From contig MGKI01000001.1 of NCBI GenBank assembly GCA_001795615.1, positions 1-48,098 on the forward strand: a stretch of DNA of 48,098 nucleotides. The letters run 5' to 3'. Under the pieces are notes generated by a model. It had not been told where the DNA came from and ran no database searches. It saw only the letters and a program-made list of their open reading frames with translations. The translations under genes were made by a program, and so were the position numbers. Each line of letters begins with the position of its first letter. The stretch's first letter is position 1. Below are positions 38,267-45,296 of this stretch, piece by piece. Source of the DNA: Candidatus Yanofskybacteria bacterium RIFCSPLOWO2_01_FULL_42_49. GTDB taxonomy: Bacteria > Patescibacteriota > Minisyncoccia > 2-02-FULL-40-12 > GWA2-44-9.

Positions 38267-40669
38267 TCAATTATCAACAACCAATTTAAACTCTAGGTCT
38301 CTGTCGAATTCTCTATTATATATGTGTTTACCACTTGCGTTAAATTCAAAATTATCGACTTCCAACCCCGGCTGTTTCTGAATATAAATGCCGTACGGCT
38401 CGCCCTGCCTGTCCGCCGAAGCTTCAGCGAAGGAGGAAGCGTAATCGAAGGGGACAATGTATTCCAGTTCAACCGTCTTTTGCTTTCCCGGATCAGTGAT
38501 AAGCCAAAAAGCAAAGCCTGTTTTACCTGACTCCTCATAGATCCAAGTATTATTCTCTTCGTTAAACACAAAGTCGGATTCAAGCTTAAATAAATCTTTG
38601 TCTTTTCTAAATTCATCGCCTAAGTAGCTTACCAACGGTCTAAAGTTGGGGGTAGAGTTACCGGAAACGCTGATAAGTTCCGTGCCCTTAGGAACAAGCA
38701 CTCTGACGAAAGCCGGGTTCTGCTTGTTATAAAATCCGTATTTCGTATCGCCGCCATTATGTTGTCTCGTAATAGTCAGTTTATGTTTTATCGCCGGTTG
38801 TGAATTGTGAATTGTGAATTGTGAATTCAATTTTAGGGAATTATCCGTCACTCTGTCCGTCTTTGAGCCCTTTATGTTGGTAAATGTAACCATCAGATAA
38901 TCTTCCTCGGTGTTTTTAACTAACCCGCCAAATTCTTTCTCGGCCACAAAGTTTTCCAAACTTAAGTCTTTGAAATACATCAATATATCCTTTTTATCCA
39001 GTCCAGCCACAAATATGTTGAAAATGTCAAGCCACTGGCCCCGATCAGCCGAACTTATTTTTTCAAGCAGTTTCGGCGCCATATCCATAACGATCTTCTT
39101 CGGCTGCTGCCTGTTGTCGCCATACTCTATTTCCTCCTGAATGGTAGACACGAAATTTTCATCATTAATAACGGAGCCGTATTCCGGCATTTCCACCGGA
39201 CCCACCACTTTCAATATTTCCGATATTATTCCGGGACCCAGCGTCAGCACACCATCTACTTCATATCCCGCCTCTTTCTTAAAGAATTCCATCACCTTCT
39301 GCGCCGATATAGAGAAATCAATAAACCAGTTAGCGTCCCTCATCCCCCATGTCGGCGTAATGTGTTGAAGTTGTTTTGGCGGAATTATATTTTCTTTCAG
39401 CTGGCCATCGAGGTTATAGACATCGTCCACTAGAATATCGAGCAACTGCCCGTCTTTGAAAGTTACAACTCCGTAAGTGCCCGGAAACCCTCCCGTCGTC
39501 CTTAACTCGCTGTCATTTTGGAATAAAACAAGATATTTCTTCGTGACATCGGATGTCCCACGGCCATCCGATGTCGTTAATCCGGTACTCAGAAATCTCT
39601 CCAAAAATGAAGCGTATTCCACCGCATCCGAGACAATCCCTTCAAGTTCGGGAAGTTTGGATTGAAATTCTAAGAATGCTCCTCTTTTTCCCTCCGGCAA
39701 AGCATCGGGACTAATGTCAGATAAAAGAGCACTGGCCTTTGATAAATTTTTGTTCGAGATCGTCAGTGACTTTTTGAGATTGCTGAAAATGTTATTGGTG
39801 ATTGGTGATTGGTTATTGGTTATTTTTAAGATTGCCCCCGTCTGCGCCAGCGAGTTGACCGCTTCCGACATCGACTTGCCCGCTTCGGCAAGCAATTTAC
39901 CCGCTTCGATAAGGTTTTTTGCCGACTTCAGCTTTCCTGCCCCCGGCAACCCGGCGAACAAAGAAGTAATGCTTGCTCCCACGAAATTCAAGTTCTCCCC
40001 CGCTTTAGAAAATTCTTCATATGCTCCTGCAAAGTTATTTGACGCTGATTCAAAATCAAAGACTTTCAAACTTTTTTCAGCTTGCTCCAAGCTCGCCACC
40101 GCAGAATTACTCTCTTTCACTATTTCATTTTTGATATTCACGCCATACCGGCCAAATGAGGCGAGAACTATAAAAACAAGTAAGAAAGTAAGAAAGTAAG
40201 AAAGTAGGCTCTTATTTAAAATCTTAAAACCCAGCTTGGGCAGTCTCAGTTTCGGTATTTGGAACTTGGAAATTGATTGGAAATTGTCCGCCAGCTGGCG
40301 GATTGGAAATTGGAAATTTCGCGCGCTTCGCGCGTGTCGTATCCAGCTTTCTATCTCCGGCTGTGCCCTTTCGAAGTCTTTGACGAAGGAGGGCGACACC
40401 GGGACATCGCAAGTCGTACCGACTTGCGATGTCGTTAATTCAAACGGATAAATTTCTCTCGGCTCACCAATTATTCCCTCGCTACTTGATGTTATTCTCT
40501 CGTTAATTTGCTTTAGCGCTGTTTCATATTTTTCATTGCTTTCTGAATCTTGAATTTTGAATAGTGAATTATGGTCCTGATTCGTTATTCCTAATTCATT
40601 ATTCATTATTCCAAATTTTTGTCTTACAAAAATTTGGCGGTATCTCGGTTTTGCGTCAGCCCCGCCCAT
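38267..40669 (-). CDS. DUF4012-domain membrane protein
   Basis: About 800 aa from the ATG at 40669. The frame stays open upstream to 41407, but that part crosses two small-RNA candidates and several repeats, so the true start is uncertain. A transmembrane helix near residue 160 is followed by a helical region and the DUF4012 domain: Y-L-V-L-F-Q-N-D-S-E-L-R-T-T-G-G-F-P-G-T-Y-G and W-F-I-D-F-S-I-S-A-Q-K-V-M-E-F-F. The family, common in Parcubacteria and Gram-positives, lies near glycan genes; its function is unknown. At least four repeat insertions are in frame (40403, 39545, about 39795, about 38800), plus S-S-F-A-E-A-S-A-D-R-Q-G near 38410. Confidence 0.8.
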   Translation of the reverse strand: MGGADAKPRYRQIFVRQKFGIMNNELGITNQDHNSLFKIQDSESNEKYETALKQINERITSSSEGIIGEPREIYPFELTTSQVGTTCDVPVSPSFVKDFERAQPEIESWIRHARSARNFQFPIRQLADNFQSISKFQIPKLRLPKLGFKILNKSLLSYFLTFLLVFIVLASFGRYGVNIKNEIVKESNSAVASLEQAEKSLKVFDFESASNNFAGAYEEFSKAGENLNFVGASITSLFAGLPGAGKLKSAKNLIEAGKLLAEAGKSMSEAVNSLAQTGAILKITNNQSPITNNIFSNLKKSLTISNKNLSKASALLSDISPDALPEGKRGAFLEFQSKLPELEGIVSDAVEYASFLERFLSTGLTTSDGRGTSDVTKKYLVLFQNDSELRTTGGFPGTYGVVTFKDGQLLDILVDDVYNLDGQLKENIIPPKQLQHITPTWGMRDANWFIDFSISAQKVMEFFKKEAGYEVDGVLTLGPGIISEILKVVGPVEMPEYGSVINDENFVSTIQEEIEYGDNRQQPKKIVMDMAPKLLEKISSADRGQWLDIFNIFVAGLDKKDILMYFKDLSLENFVAEKEFGGLVKNTEEDYLMVTFTNIKGSKTDRVTDNSLKLNSQFTIHNSQPAIKHKLTITRQHNGGDTKYGFYNKQNPAFVRVLVPKGTELISVSGNSTPNFRPLVSYLGDEFRKDKDLFKLESDFVFNEENNTWIYEESGKTGFAFWLITDPGKQKTVELEYIVPFDYASSFAEASADRQGEPYGIYIQKQPGLEVDNFEFNASGKHIYNREFDRDLEFKLVVDN
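38400..38450 (-). repeat. In-frame palindromic repeat coding SSFAEASADRQG
   Basis: A GC-rich imperfect palindrome (core GAAGCTTCAGCGAAGGAGGAAGC) lies near the end of the DUF4012 frame, between the family strands F-D-Y-A and Y-G-I-Y. A related unit near 40360-40400 codes S-P-S-F-V-K-D-F-E-R-A-Q-P. Confidence 0.55.
39545..39575 (-). repeat. In-frame 31-bp palindrome copy 4 (in DUF4012 gene)
   Basis: Arms GACATCGGATG / CATCCGATGTC followed by GTTAAT on the plus strand. It codes L-T-T-S-D-G-R-G-T-S-D-V and sits just before the conserved K-K-Y-L-V-L-F-Q-N-D strand of DUF4012. Confidence 0.8.
40403..40433 (-). repeat. In-frame 31-bp palindrome copy 5 (in DUF4012 gene)
   Basis: Perfect 13-bp arms GACATCGCAAGTC / complement, GTACC centre, followed by GTTAAT. 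It codes L-T-T-S-Q-V-G-T-T-C-D-V. Its arm is the GACTTGCGATGTC variant seen at the centre of REP copies 1 and 2, linking the coding and intergenic families. Confidence 0.85.
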
Positions 40670-40788
40670 CTCAACCTTCGCCCCTATCGCTGTTAATTCC
40701 TTTTTAATACTTAGTTTAGAATTGAGGTATTTTTCGAGTAATCTAGAGGGGTTTTCCTTTCTTGTTGGTCTTTGATAAGATAATTTTA

Positions 40789-40894
40789 CCGTGGGCGGTG
40801 TGTAGTGCCGGTCCTGGGTTGCCACCAAGGAACCGACGGGTGCAAATCCCGTACCGTCCACGGATCCAACAACCTCGCCAAAACGAGGTTTTTG
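40789..40894 (+). ncRNA. Candidate small RNA 1 (tRNA-like T-arm, own terminator)
   Basis: An 11-bp closing stem CCGTGGGCGGT/ACCGTCCACGG (40789-40799, 40853-40863; one G-U) encloses a bulged hairpin with loop GTTGCCA and a 5-bp arm with the T-loop-like TGCAAAT. A terminator follows: AACCTCG-CCAAAA-CGAGGTT then TTTGG (40871-40894). A possible -10 TAAGAT/TAATTT lies just upstream. It is antisense to the 5' extension of the DUF4012 frame. There is no D arm or CCA, so it is not an ordinary tRNA. Confidence 0.55.
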
Positions 40895-40911
40895 GTTATC
40901 AACACTCTCGC

Positions 40912-40939
40912 TTGACTTTAACTTCGGTTGTGATAGAAT
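40912..40939 (+). promoter_or_regulatory. Sigma-70 promoter of candidate small RNA 2
   Basis: TTGACT (40912-40917), 16-bp spacer, TAGAAT (40934-40939). The predicted start is near 40946. Confidence 0.7.
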
Positions 40940-40945
40940 ACCAAT

Positions 40946-41033
40946 CAGGTGGCAACCTGGGAATTCGGTGCTATACGCGGCTCCGACAGAGTTCATAAGT
41001 ATACTGCTTGTGGCATCTGTCGGAGCCTTTTTG
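40946..41033 (+). ncRNA. Candidate small RNA 2 with strong terminator
   Basis: About 88 nt from the promoter to the terminator. The 5' end folds as CAGGT-GGCA-ACCTG. The 3' end is an 11-bp perfect stem GGCTCCGACAG/CTGTCGGAGCC (40979-40989, 41017-41027) followed by TTTTT. Its GGTGGCAACC is the exact complement of GGTTGCCACC in small RNA 1, so loop-loop pairing between the two is possible. There is no plus-strand gene downstream for a leader role. Confidence 0.6.
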
Positions 41034-41590
41034 TTTAGATTTTTCGCGGGTTTTTGGTTTACCCTGAGTCGCATCGAAGGGTTGCCTAAATCCACCACCG
41101 GCATTACCCTCGTAATTTTCCCTACATCAACCCGCCCCGTCTTATCTACTGGTTTGATATCAAATAAAAATTTTAGAATATTCTGATTCTCTGAAAACAC
41201 TGCCCTAATTATACCCTGAAAAACCTTATTTATTCCTGTTGAGAAGTGGCCGTCCCGATCCCGATATTGCCTGCGCGTTGAGCAACACTTTGTCCCAGTT
41301 CCCTTTCTCCCGCTCTCGAGGTCCGATCTCAAATCTTCTTCAAGGAGGTCGGACCTCAATTTATCTCGGTGGCTCAAACTTCTGTCACGCTTGAGACTTG
41401 CTGACAAAAATATTTAAAATAACGGATATTAAATCCCTTAATTACAACTACCGGTCTATTGTACTCTTCGCCCTTTCCATTGGCTTCAACGCCCACATTC
41501 ATTCCCATTGAACACCACCAAATATCCCGCTCATTATAAAACGGCGCGTCGTATCGTTTATCAATATCTTTCTTTCTCTCATTCCACTTA

Positions 41591-41884
41591 TCAAAATCTT
41601 ATATTAAAGGATGTTTGGTTAATTTTTTCCAACAACTCAAGAGTTGCCTTCACTGAAAGATTGCCGGTATTCATAAGAACCACCCTATTGCCATATTGTT
41701 TCACTAGGGGTGTCAAAAACTCGTCCCCCCAAGAAGGTGAGAATGTAATCACGCCCTCAAAATCCAATTCCATGTCCTCCTTCTCGCCCAAAGTTGTCAG
41801 TTGAGATTGAAGGGCGGCAAAGGCCTCTCGTCCGTTCTGTCGAGATATCAATGTCGTCCCAAATTTTTTCAATTCTATTTTCAT
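41591..41884 (-). CDS. STAS-like DUF4325 protein
   Basis: 97 aa from the ATG at 41884, which overlaps the stop of the MerR-ATPase gene (TAATG). M-K-I-E-L-K-K-F-G-T-T-L-I-S-R, D-F-E-G-V-I-T-F-S-P-S-W-G-D-E-F-L and V-V-L-M-N-T-G match the DUF4325 pattern, a STAS-like fold related to anti-anti-sigma factors. The overlap with an ATPase of the anti-sigma kinase fold suggests the two proteins bind each other, with the Ser in F-S-P-S-W as a possible phosphorylation site (inference). Confidence 0.85.
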   Translation of the reverse strand: MKIELKKFGTTLISRQNGREAFAALQSQLTTLGEKEDMELDFEGVITFSPSWGDEFLTPLVKQYGNRVVLMNTGNLSVKATLELLEKINQTSFNIRF

Positions 41885-42603
41885 TAGAATGTTATTAATG
41901 CCGAGCACCCTCGAAAGGACTCGGTTGAAGGCCTGATATCCAGCTTACTGCTTTCTTTGGTCAATATCAATTCAGCATCTCCTGTTTGAAATACAAGTCC
42001 TATCGGATTTTCTGAAATAATTTTGCGTACAAACTTAAGGCCATTGCCCCGACTTTCCGGCGCTCTTCCCGATATCACTTCGGTAAAAGCCATTCTCAAC
42101 GCTTCTTGATCTGTATTTAACTCTGGTTTAACTCTCTTTAGGGTTGCAAAGATACCCAAACCCCTATCTGCTAATACTATATTTCTCTTATGAATGTCGT
42201 AAGCAAAAAAGGTTCCCGGCACATCGGGCCAATTTCCCAAATTATGGTCAAAAGAATTATTGCCTATCTCTCCAGCAACAGCAATGATCAAAGGAAATAT
42301 TGAACTCAAATCTGCCACTTTCGCCAAAGTATCTTGCATTTGAGTTAACCTCGTCTGAAATACCGCGCTATTAGAGCAATAAAAATTCGGGGGCATGTCA
42401 TTGTTCTTTAAAACCCAATTTTTAGCCAAATTAAAAAGGTTGTCGAGAAAAAGCTCTATTTGCAATCGATAATACAAACGATAACCGGCTTCCGATATTT
42501 TTATCGGTTTTAATTTCCCACTTTTATCCCAACGTCTAAGTGTGTCTATGGAAACTCCCAATATCTCCGCGGCTTCACTTATTGTTATCAATTCTTCGGT
42601 CAT
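41884..42603 (-). CDS. MerR-type HTH fused to GHKL ATPase domain
   Basis: 239 aa. Residues 1-50 are a MerR-like winged helix (I-T-I-S-E-A-A-E-I-L-G-V-S-I-D-T-L-R-R-W-D-K-S-G-K-L). Residues about 80-225 are a histidine-kinase-type ATPase: N box G-E-I-G-N-N-S-F-D-H-N (111-121), G1 L-A-D-R-G-L-G-I (144-151), G2 E-S-R-G-N-G-L-K-F-V (183-192). There is no dimerisation/phospho-acceptor domain, so it resembles an SpoIIAB-like anti-sigma kinase attached directly to DNA. It is coupled by overlap to DUF4325 and preceded by two 16-bp direct repeats at the promoter, so self-regulation is likely. Confidence 0.85.
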   Translation of the reverse strand: MTEELITISEAAEILGVSIDTLRRWDKSGKLKPIKISEAGYRLYYRLQIELFLDNLFNLAKNWVLKNNDMPPNFYCSNSAVFQTRLTQMQDTLAKVADLSSIFPLIIAVAGEIGNNSFDHNLGNWPDVPGTFFAYDIHKRNIVLADRGLGIFATLKRVKPELNTDQEALRMAFTEVISGRAPESRGNGLKFVRKIISENPIGLVFQTGDAELILTKESSKLDIRPSTESFRGCSALITF

Positions 42604-42611
42604 TTATAGGA

Positions 42612-42662
42612 ATTGTATCACAATCTCAAACCCTATGCAAGTGTTGCTCAAACCCTATGCAA
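42612..42662 (-). promoter_or_regulatory. Promoter with two 16-bp direct repeats (likely MerR operator)
   Basis: TTGCATAGGGTTTGAG occurs twice (42662-42647 and 42640-42625), 22 bp apart, about two helical turns. The downstream copy supplies a -35 TTGCAT; after 17 bp comes TACAAT (42617-42612). The predicted start is only a few bases before the ATG at 42603, so the mRNA would be nearly leaderless. Confidence 0.7.
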
Positions 42663-42664
42663 AG

Positions 42665-42925
42665 CTATTCTTGTATAAGTTCTGGGGTTGACTCCGGTTC
42701 CTCTGCGGCTTCCTTCTCCGTCGGTTCTTCTTCCGCGTTATTCTGCGTGTCGTTTGCGCCTGCCTCGTTGGGTGACGAAGTCTCTCCTTCGGGGTCCGAG
42801 CTTTGCTCGATCTGCGCCACCTTTAACAGCCCCTTTTCAAACACGATATCCATTGCTTCGTTGAATTTCTTGACGATAGAGTTGAACGCCCCCGTGCCGA
42901 TATTGCTTTCTTGTTGAAACGTTCT
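42665..42925 (-). pseudogene. Truncated copy of the tail-fibre protein C-terminus
   Basis: The frame reads Q-Q-E-S-N-I-G-T-G, then F-N-S-I-V-K-K-F-N-E-A-M-D-I-V-F-E-K-G-L-L-K-V, then an acidic Glu/Pro/Thr tail ending E-L-I-Q-E. All three blocks match, in altered order, the C-terminal region of the 45.3-48 kb repeat protein (F-N-S-I-V-A-K-L-A-E-I-Y-D-I-I-L-E-K-G-V-I-R-V; Q-Q-D-S-N-I-G-T-G; E-S-I-L-E). No proper start codon exists. Confidence 0.65.
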
Positions 42926-42941
42926 CTGCCCCTTTGTTTTC

Positions 42942-43415
42942 CTACTGTTCCGAAGAAGTAAACTTTTGCCACGCTTTTTCCAGCCGAAATATCTTACCCC
43001 TTGCGTCGGCATATCGTTTAACCAGATCATCAATTAAATCCTGATCTATTTTACTTCCGTAGATTCCCTTGATTTGTTCCAGATAAATTACCATTTTGTT
43101 GCATCCAGCCATCGCGTTTTCCAAAAGTAGGATTGCTTTTTTATGGTCGCCAAATCTTAAAGAATGCCCCTCGCCCAAATATAGGGGAACGGCCATAGAA
43201 CATTGAGCCAAGTTATCGATAAAATCATATTTCAAAACCTTAAGTTTATTCTTTAGGTTTTTCATTATTATAACCGATGCCTCCATCGTCTTTTGATATA
43301 CTTCCAAATCCCGGAAAGTAAATACGGGTCTTTTCGGATTATATGCGTTCCGGTGCCGAGATTGCCATTGCGTTGAGCCCTGTCCCTTATCCATATTTTT
43401 ACTTTTGTCCCACAT
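42942..43415 (-). CDS. Four-helix-bundle protein (S23/bAvd-like)
   Basis: 157 aa. F-T-F-R-D-L-E-V-Y-Q-K-T (about 33-44) begins the family core, followed by four amphipathic helices with G-E-G-H-S-L-R-F-G-D and L-E-N-A-M-A-G-C-N-K-M. Residues 10-30 are an N-terminal extension encoded by a dispersed repeat (43345-43385). This fold is known from 23S rRNA intervening sequences and from Avd accessory proteins of diversity-generating retroelements; no reverse transcriptase is in the window, so its role is open. It starts 3 bp after the stop of the nuclease-like gene. Confidence 0.8.
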   Translation of the reverse strand: MWDKSKNMDKGQGSTQWQSRHRNAYNPKRPVFTFRDLEVYQKTMEASVIIMKNLKNKLKVLKYDFIDNLAQCSMAVPLYLGEGHSLRFGDHKKAILLLENAMAGCNKMVIYLEQIKGIYGSKIDQDLIDDLVKRYADARGKIFRLEKAWQKFTSSEQ

Positions 43416-43418
43416 ATT

Positions 43419-44696
43419 TTAAATTATTTTAATTTCGTTAGTTTCGGGTATCTCAACAGATGTCCCTCTGTCTTTCAAATACACCTTCCTCTTTTTCTTG
43501 CGTTCCTGCAATTTCTTGACGACATGCAAAGGGTAGAATTCAAAATAATCCTTTTCGTCAAACCACGCGCATTTGAATTCAAACAGACGCAGGCCGGTTA
43601 GGCGCGACAATGCCAATGCATACCACGTCAGCTGCTCAATCGGTTTTTCTTTGGCCGCGTTCGGTTTATAATCAAGGATATGAATTTGGCCGTTTCTGAC
43701 TTGCAATAGGTCTACGTGCCCCGTCAGCAGCTTTGGAAATTTAATAGTTTTTTTGCCCTTAATCTGAATCAAGGATTCTTGGGATCTGTCCCCGCGGCTT
43801 AACGCACTGTCAATTTCGGCAGCGGGACGCTCTGTAACTTGAAATTTTAGCACATTCTCCATATGTTCCACATCCTCTTTCCTTATATACACCGGCACTT
43901 CGCTCGCAACCGAAACGGAATCATTGGCCACAAAAAACTGCTGGAGGGCTTCGTGGCGTTTCTTTCGATCTTTTACTGCCTGAAGTACAAAACCCGCCAG
44001 CCGGTTGGCGTAATTATTCTTTGCCCTGACTATCATCTGCGATTTATCAAATTTGGTTTTTATTTCTGAAATTCTCACGCCCTCTTGGAAATACTGATGT
44101 GGGGTTTCACTTGATACGCCATCAAGATAACTCTTAAGCGATTCAAAATGGCGATTTTTGAACTCCTGAAGCGTCAGTCGCATTTTAGGACGATGATACA
44201 AAAATCTGTATATCTGCCGATGAGCCATATTCATTACTTCGATGGTGTCCTGCGGTTTGCACATTTTGGTCGCGAAAGAGCGCAGGCGGTCATACCGGCA
44301 TAAATCGGCATATCGTCGTGTCCAACTAGCCAATGTAGAAGCCCCAGGGTTCGTGCCAAATTTGGTTTTAATAATCCGACAAGTGTCTTCCAACCCGAAA
44401 CCGAGGTTATAGTATGAAAGTCCGTCAATGATAAGATTGGTAGGATAGTGCTTCCCTTTAACAAACTGCGCCGTGAAGGTTCTATTGCACTCACGGCAAA
44501 GATACAACTGGACAAATTCAAGCCTCTTTTTTCGCTTGCCTCGTTTTACAAACTTCTTGGATTTACAGTATGGACAATGATCTTCTCCTTCCCTTAAACT
44601 CTTTTCTTCGCCAATCGCGCCCATGCTGTCATTTACTGAAACAGGGTCTTTGCGCGAAAAAAGGTCTATAATTTTATTTATCCACTTGACTTTCAT
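43419..44696 (-). CDS. Zinc-ribbon/HTH protein fused to PD-(D/E)XK nuclease
   Basis: 425 aa from the ATG at 44696. The N-terminus has a transposase-type zinc ribbon (C-P-Y-C near 41-44 and C-R-E-C near 67-70, with basic K-R-G-K-R-K-K-R between) and a following HTH (L-E-D-T-C-R-I-I ... G-A-S-T-L-A-S-W). The C-terminus has a RecB/Cas4-type PD-(D/E)XK site: T-G-H-V-D-L-L, then I-H-I-L-D-Y-K-P-N-A (Asp about 329, Asp about 342, Lys about 344) and a Q-L-T-W-Y-A-L motif. No DDE transposase triad is seen. It might be a targeted endonuclease of a mobile element. Function is not known. Confidence 0.65.
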   Translation of the reverse strand: MKVKWINKIIDLFSRKDPVSVNDSMGAIGEEKSLREGEDHCPYCKSKKFVKRGKRKKRLEFVQLYLCRECNRTFTAQFVKGKHYPTNLIIDGLSYYNLGFGLEDTCRIIKTKFGTNPGASTLASWTRRYADLCRYDRLRSFATKMCKPQDTIEVMNMAHRQIYRFLYHRPKMRLTLQEFKNRHFESLKSYLDGVSSETPHQYFQEGVRISEIKTKFDKSQMIVRAKNNYANRLAGFVLQAVKDRKKRHEALQQFFVANDSVSVASEVPVYIRKEDVEHMENVLKFQVTERPAAEIDSALSRGDRSQESLIQIKGKKTIKFPKLLTGHVDLLQVRNGQIHILDYKPNAAKEKPIEQLTWYALALSRLTGLRLFEFKCAWFDEKDYFEFYPLHVVKKLQERKKKRKVYLKDRGTSVEIPETNEIKII

Positions 44697-44763
44697 AATG
44701 GGTTTGGTATACTTAAGCCACAAATGCCTTCGGGCCGGCCCCGCTTCGGCGGGGACAAAAAAG

Positions 44764-44796
44764 AAAAGCCGTCAAATTAAATTCTTGACGGCTTTT
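44764..44796. terminator. Bidirectional terminator at the end of the mazF-like gene
   Basis: AAAAGCCGTCAA and its complement flank a short AT-rich loop; on the minus strand it is followed by CTTTTTT. A second GC-rich hairpin CCCCGC-TTC-GGCGGGG lies at 44740-44756. Confidence 0.8.
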
Positions 44797-45161
44797 CTTA
44801 TGTCATCAAAGATCTTCTTATCAAGAGTTCCGATAAGTTTATACAGACGCTTGGTATCTATTAAGCGAACCTGTGAAATAACTGCCGCCGCTCTTTGGCT
44901 GTCAACAACACCGACAGGAATATGGTACATATTCTTTTTCGCTGAAGTTGTAAGAGGAATCACAAGACAAACATGCCGACTAAATCCTTTTAATATTAAA
45001 ACTGGGCGCGAAAAACCTTTTCCCGTACCATCCTGCTCAAATCCGACATTTGCGCCCAAACGGCACCAACGGATTTGACGTTCGTGATACAACGGCAAGT
45101 ATTCATCGTTTGAGTGGATTTCTTTCTTTAGCCCATTCCACTTATCAAACTCTTTATCCAT
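44772..45161 (-). CDS. PemK/MazF-type toxin endoribonuclease
   Basis: 129 aa. E-R-Q-I-R-W-C-R-L-G-A-N-V-G-F-E-Q-D-G, F-S-R-P-V-L-I-L-K and C-L-V-I-P-L-T-T-S-A-K match the PemK/MazF family, mRNA interferases of type II toxin-antitoxin systems. The N-terminal W-N-x-x-K-K-x-I-H is typical of a CPR subgroup. No antitoxin gene is adjacent: upstream lies only a cluster of TATCAC boxes. It may be autoregulated or orphan. A terminator follows directly. Confidence 0.88.
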   Translation of the reverse strand: MDKEFDKWNGLKKEIHSNDEYLPLYHERQIRWCRLGANVGFEQDGTGKGFSRPVLILKGFSRHVCLVIPLTTSAKKNMYHIPVGVVDSQRAAAVISQVRLIDTKRLYKLIGTLDKKIFDDIRKAVKNLI

Positions 45162-45208
45162 ATCAAATCTTTATATCAAACCTGAATATCTTGGCAAGTG
45201 GGCGGTCG

Positions 45209-45291
45209 TATCACGATTCATATCACTGTTTTGTATGTATCACATATCACGAATTTTGTAAAAATCAGGCATATCACGGCTAATCGTGATA
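45209..45291. promoter_or_regulatory. Array of TATCAC boxes upstream of the toxin gene
   Basis: TATCAC occurs at 45209, 45221, 45238, 45245 and 45272, and inverted (GTGATA) at 45286. The last two form a perfect inverted repeat ATATCACG-N6-CGTGATAT. The array fills the gap between the toxin gene and the end of the tail-fibre gene, suggesting cooperative operator sites. Confidence 0.7.
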
Positions 45292-45296
45292 TGATT

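Larger units (their letters stand above)
40670..41590. other. Gap region between DUF4012 and DUF4325 genes
   Basis: It holds the two small-RNA candidates (40789-41033). At 41035-41220 there is a minus-strand open stretch that reads protein-like (V-D-K-T-G-R-V-D-V-G-K-I-T-R-V) and may be the genuine N-terminus of the DUF4012 frame or a gene relic. It also carries a fragment of the tail-fibre repeat (41254-41290, G-N-I-G-I-G-T in one frame) and a GAGGTCCGA/TCGGACCTC palindrome (about 41320-41360). Nothing further is seen at 41410-41590. Confidence 0.5.

Noticed and set aside
40789-40863. tRNA gene on the plus strand
   Set aside because: A T-arm-like hairpin and acceptor-like stem are present, but there is no D arm, no normal anticodon arm and no CCA; the closing stem is 11 bp.
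40670-41407. Long 5' extension of the DUF4012 frame to a TTG at 41407
   Set aside because: It crosses two well-formed small-RNA candidates with promoter and terminators, a GAGGTC palindrome and a fibre-repeat fragment, and its first about 60 residues are repeat-coded. The ATG at 40669 is preferred, though part of 41035-41220 reads protein-like.
42942-43415. Part of a diversity-generating retroelement
   Set aside because: The four-helix-bundle protein is Avd-like, but no reverse transcriptase and no template/variable repeat pair were found in the window; the fibre-gene repeats are not adenine-biased variants.
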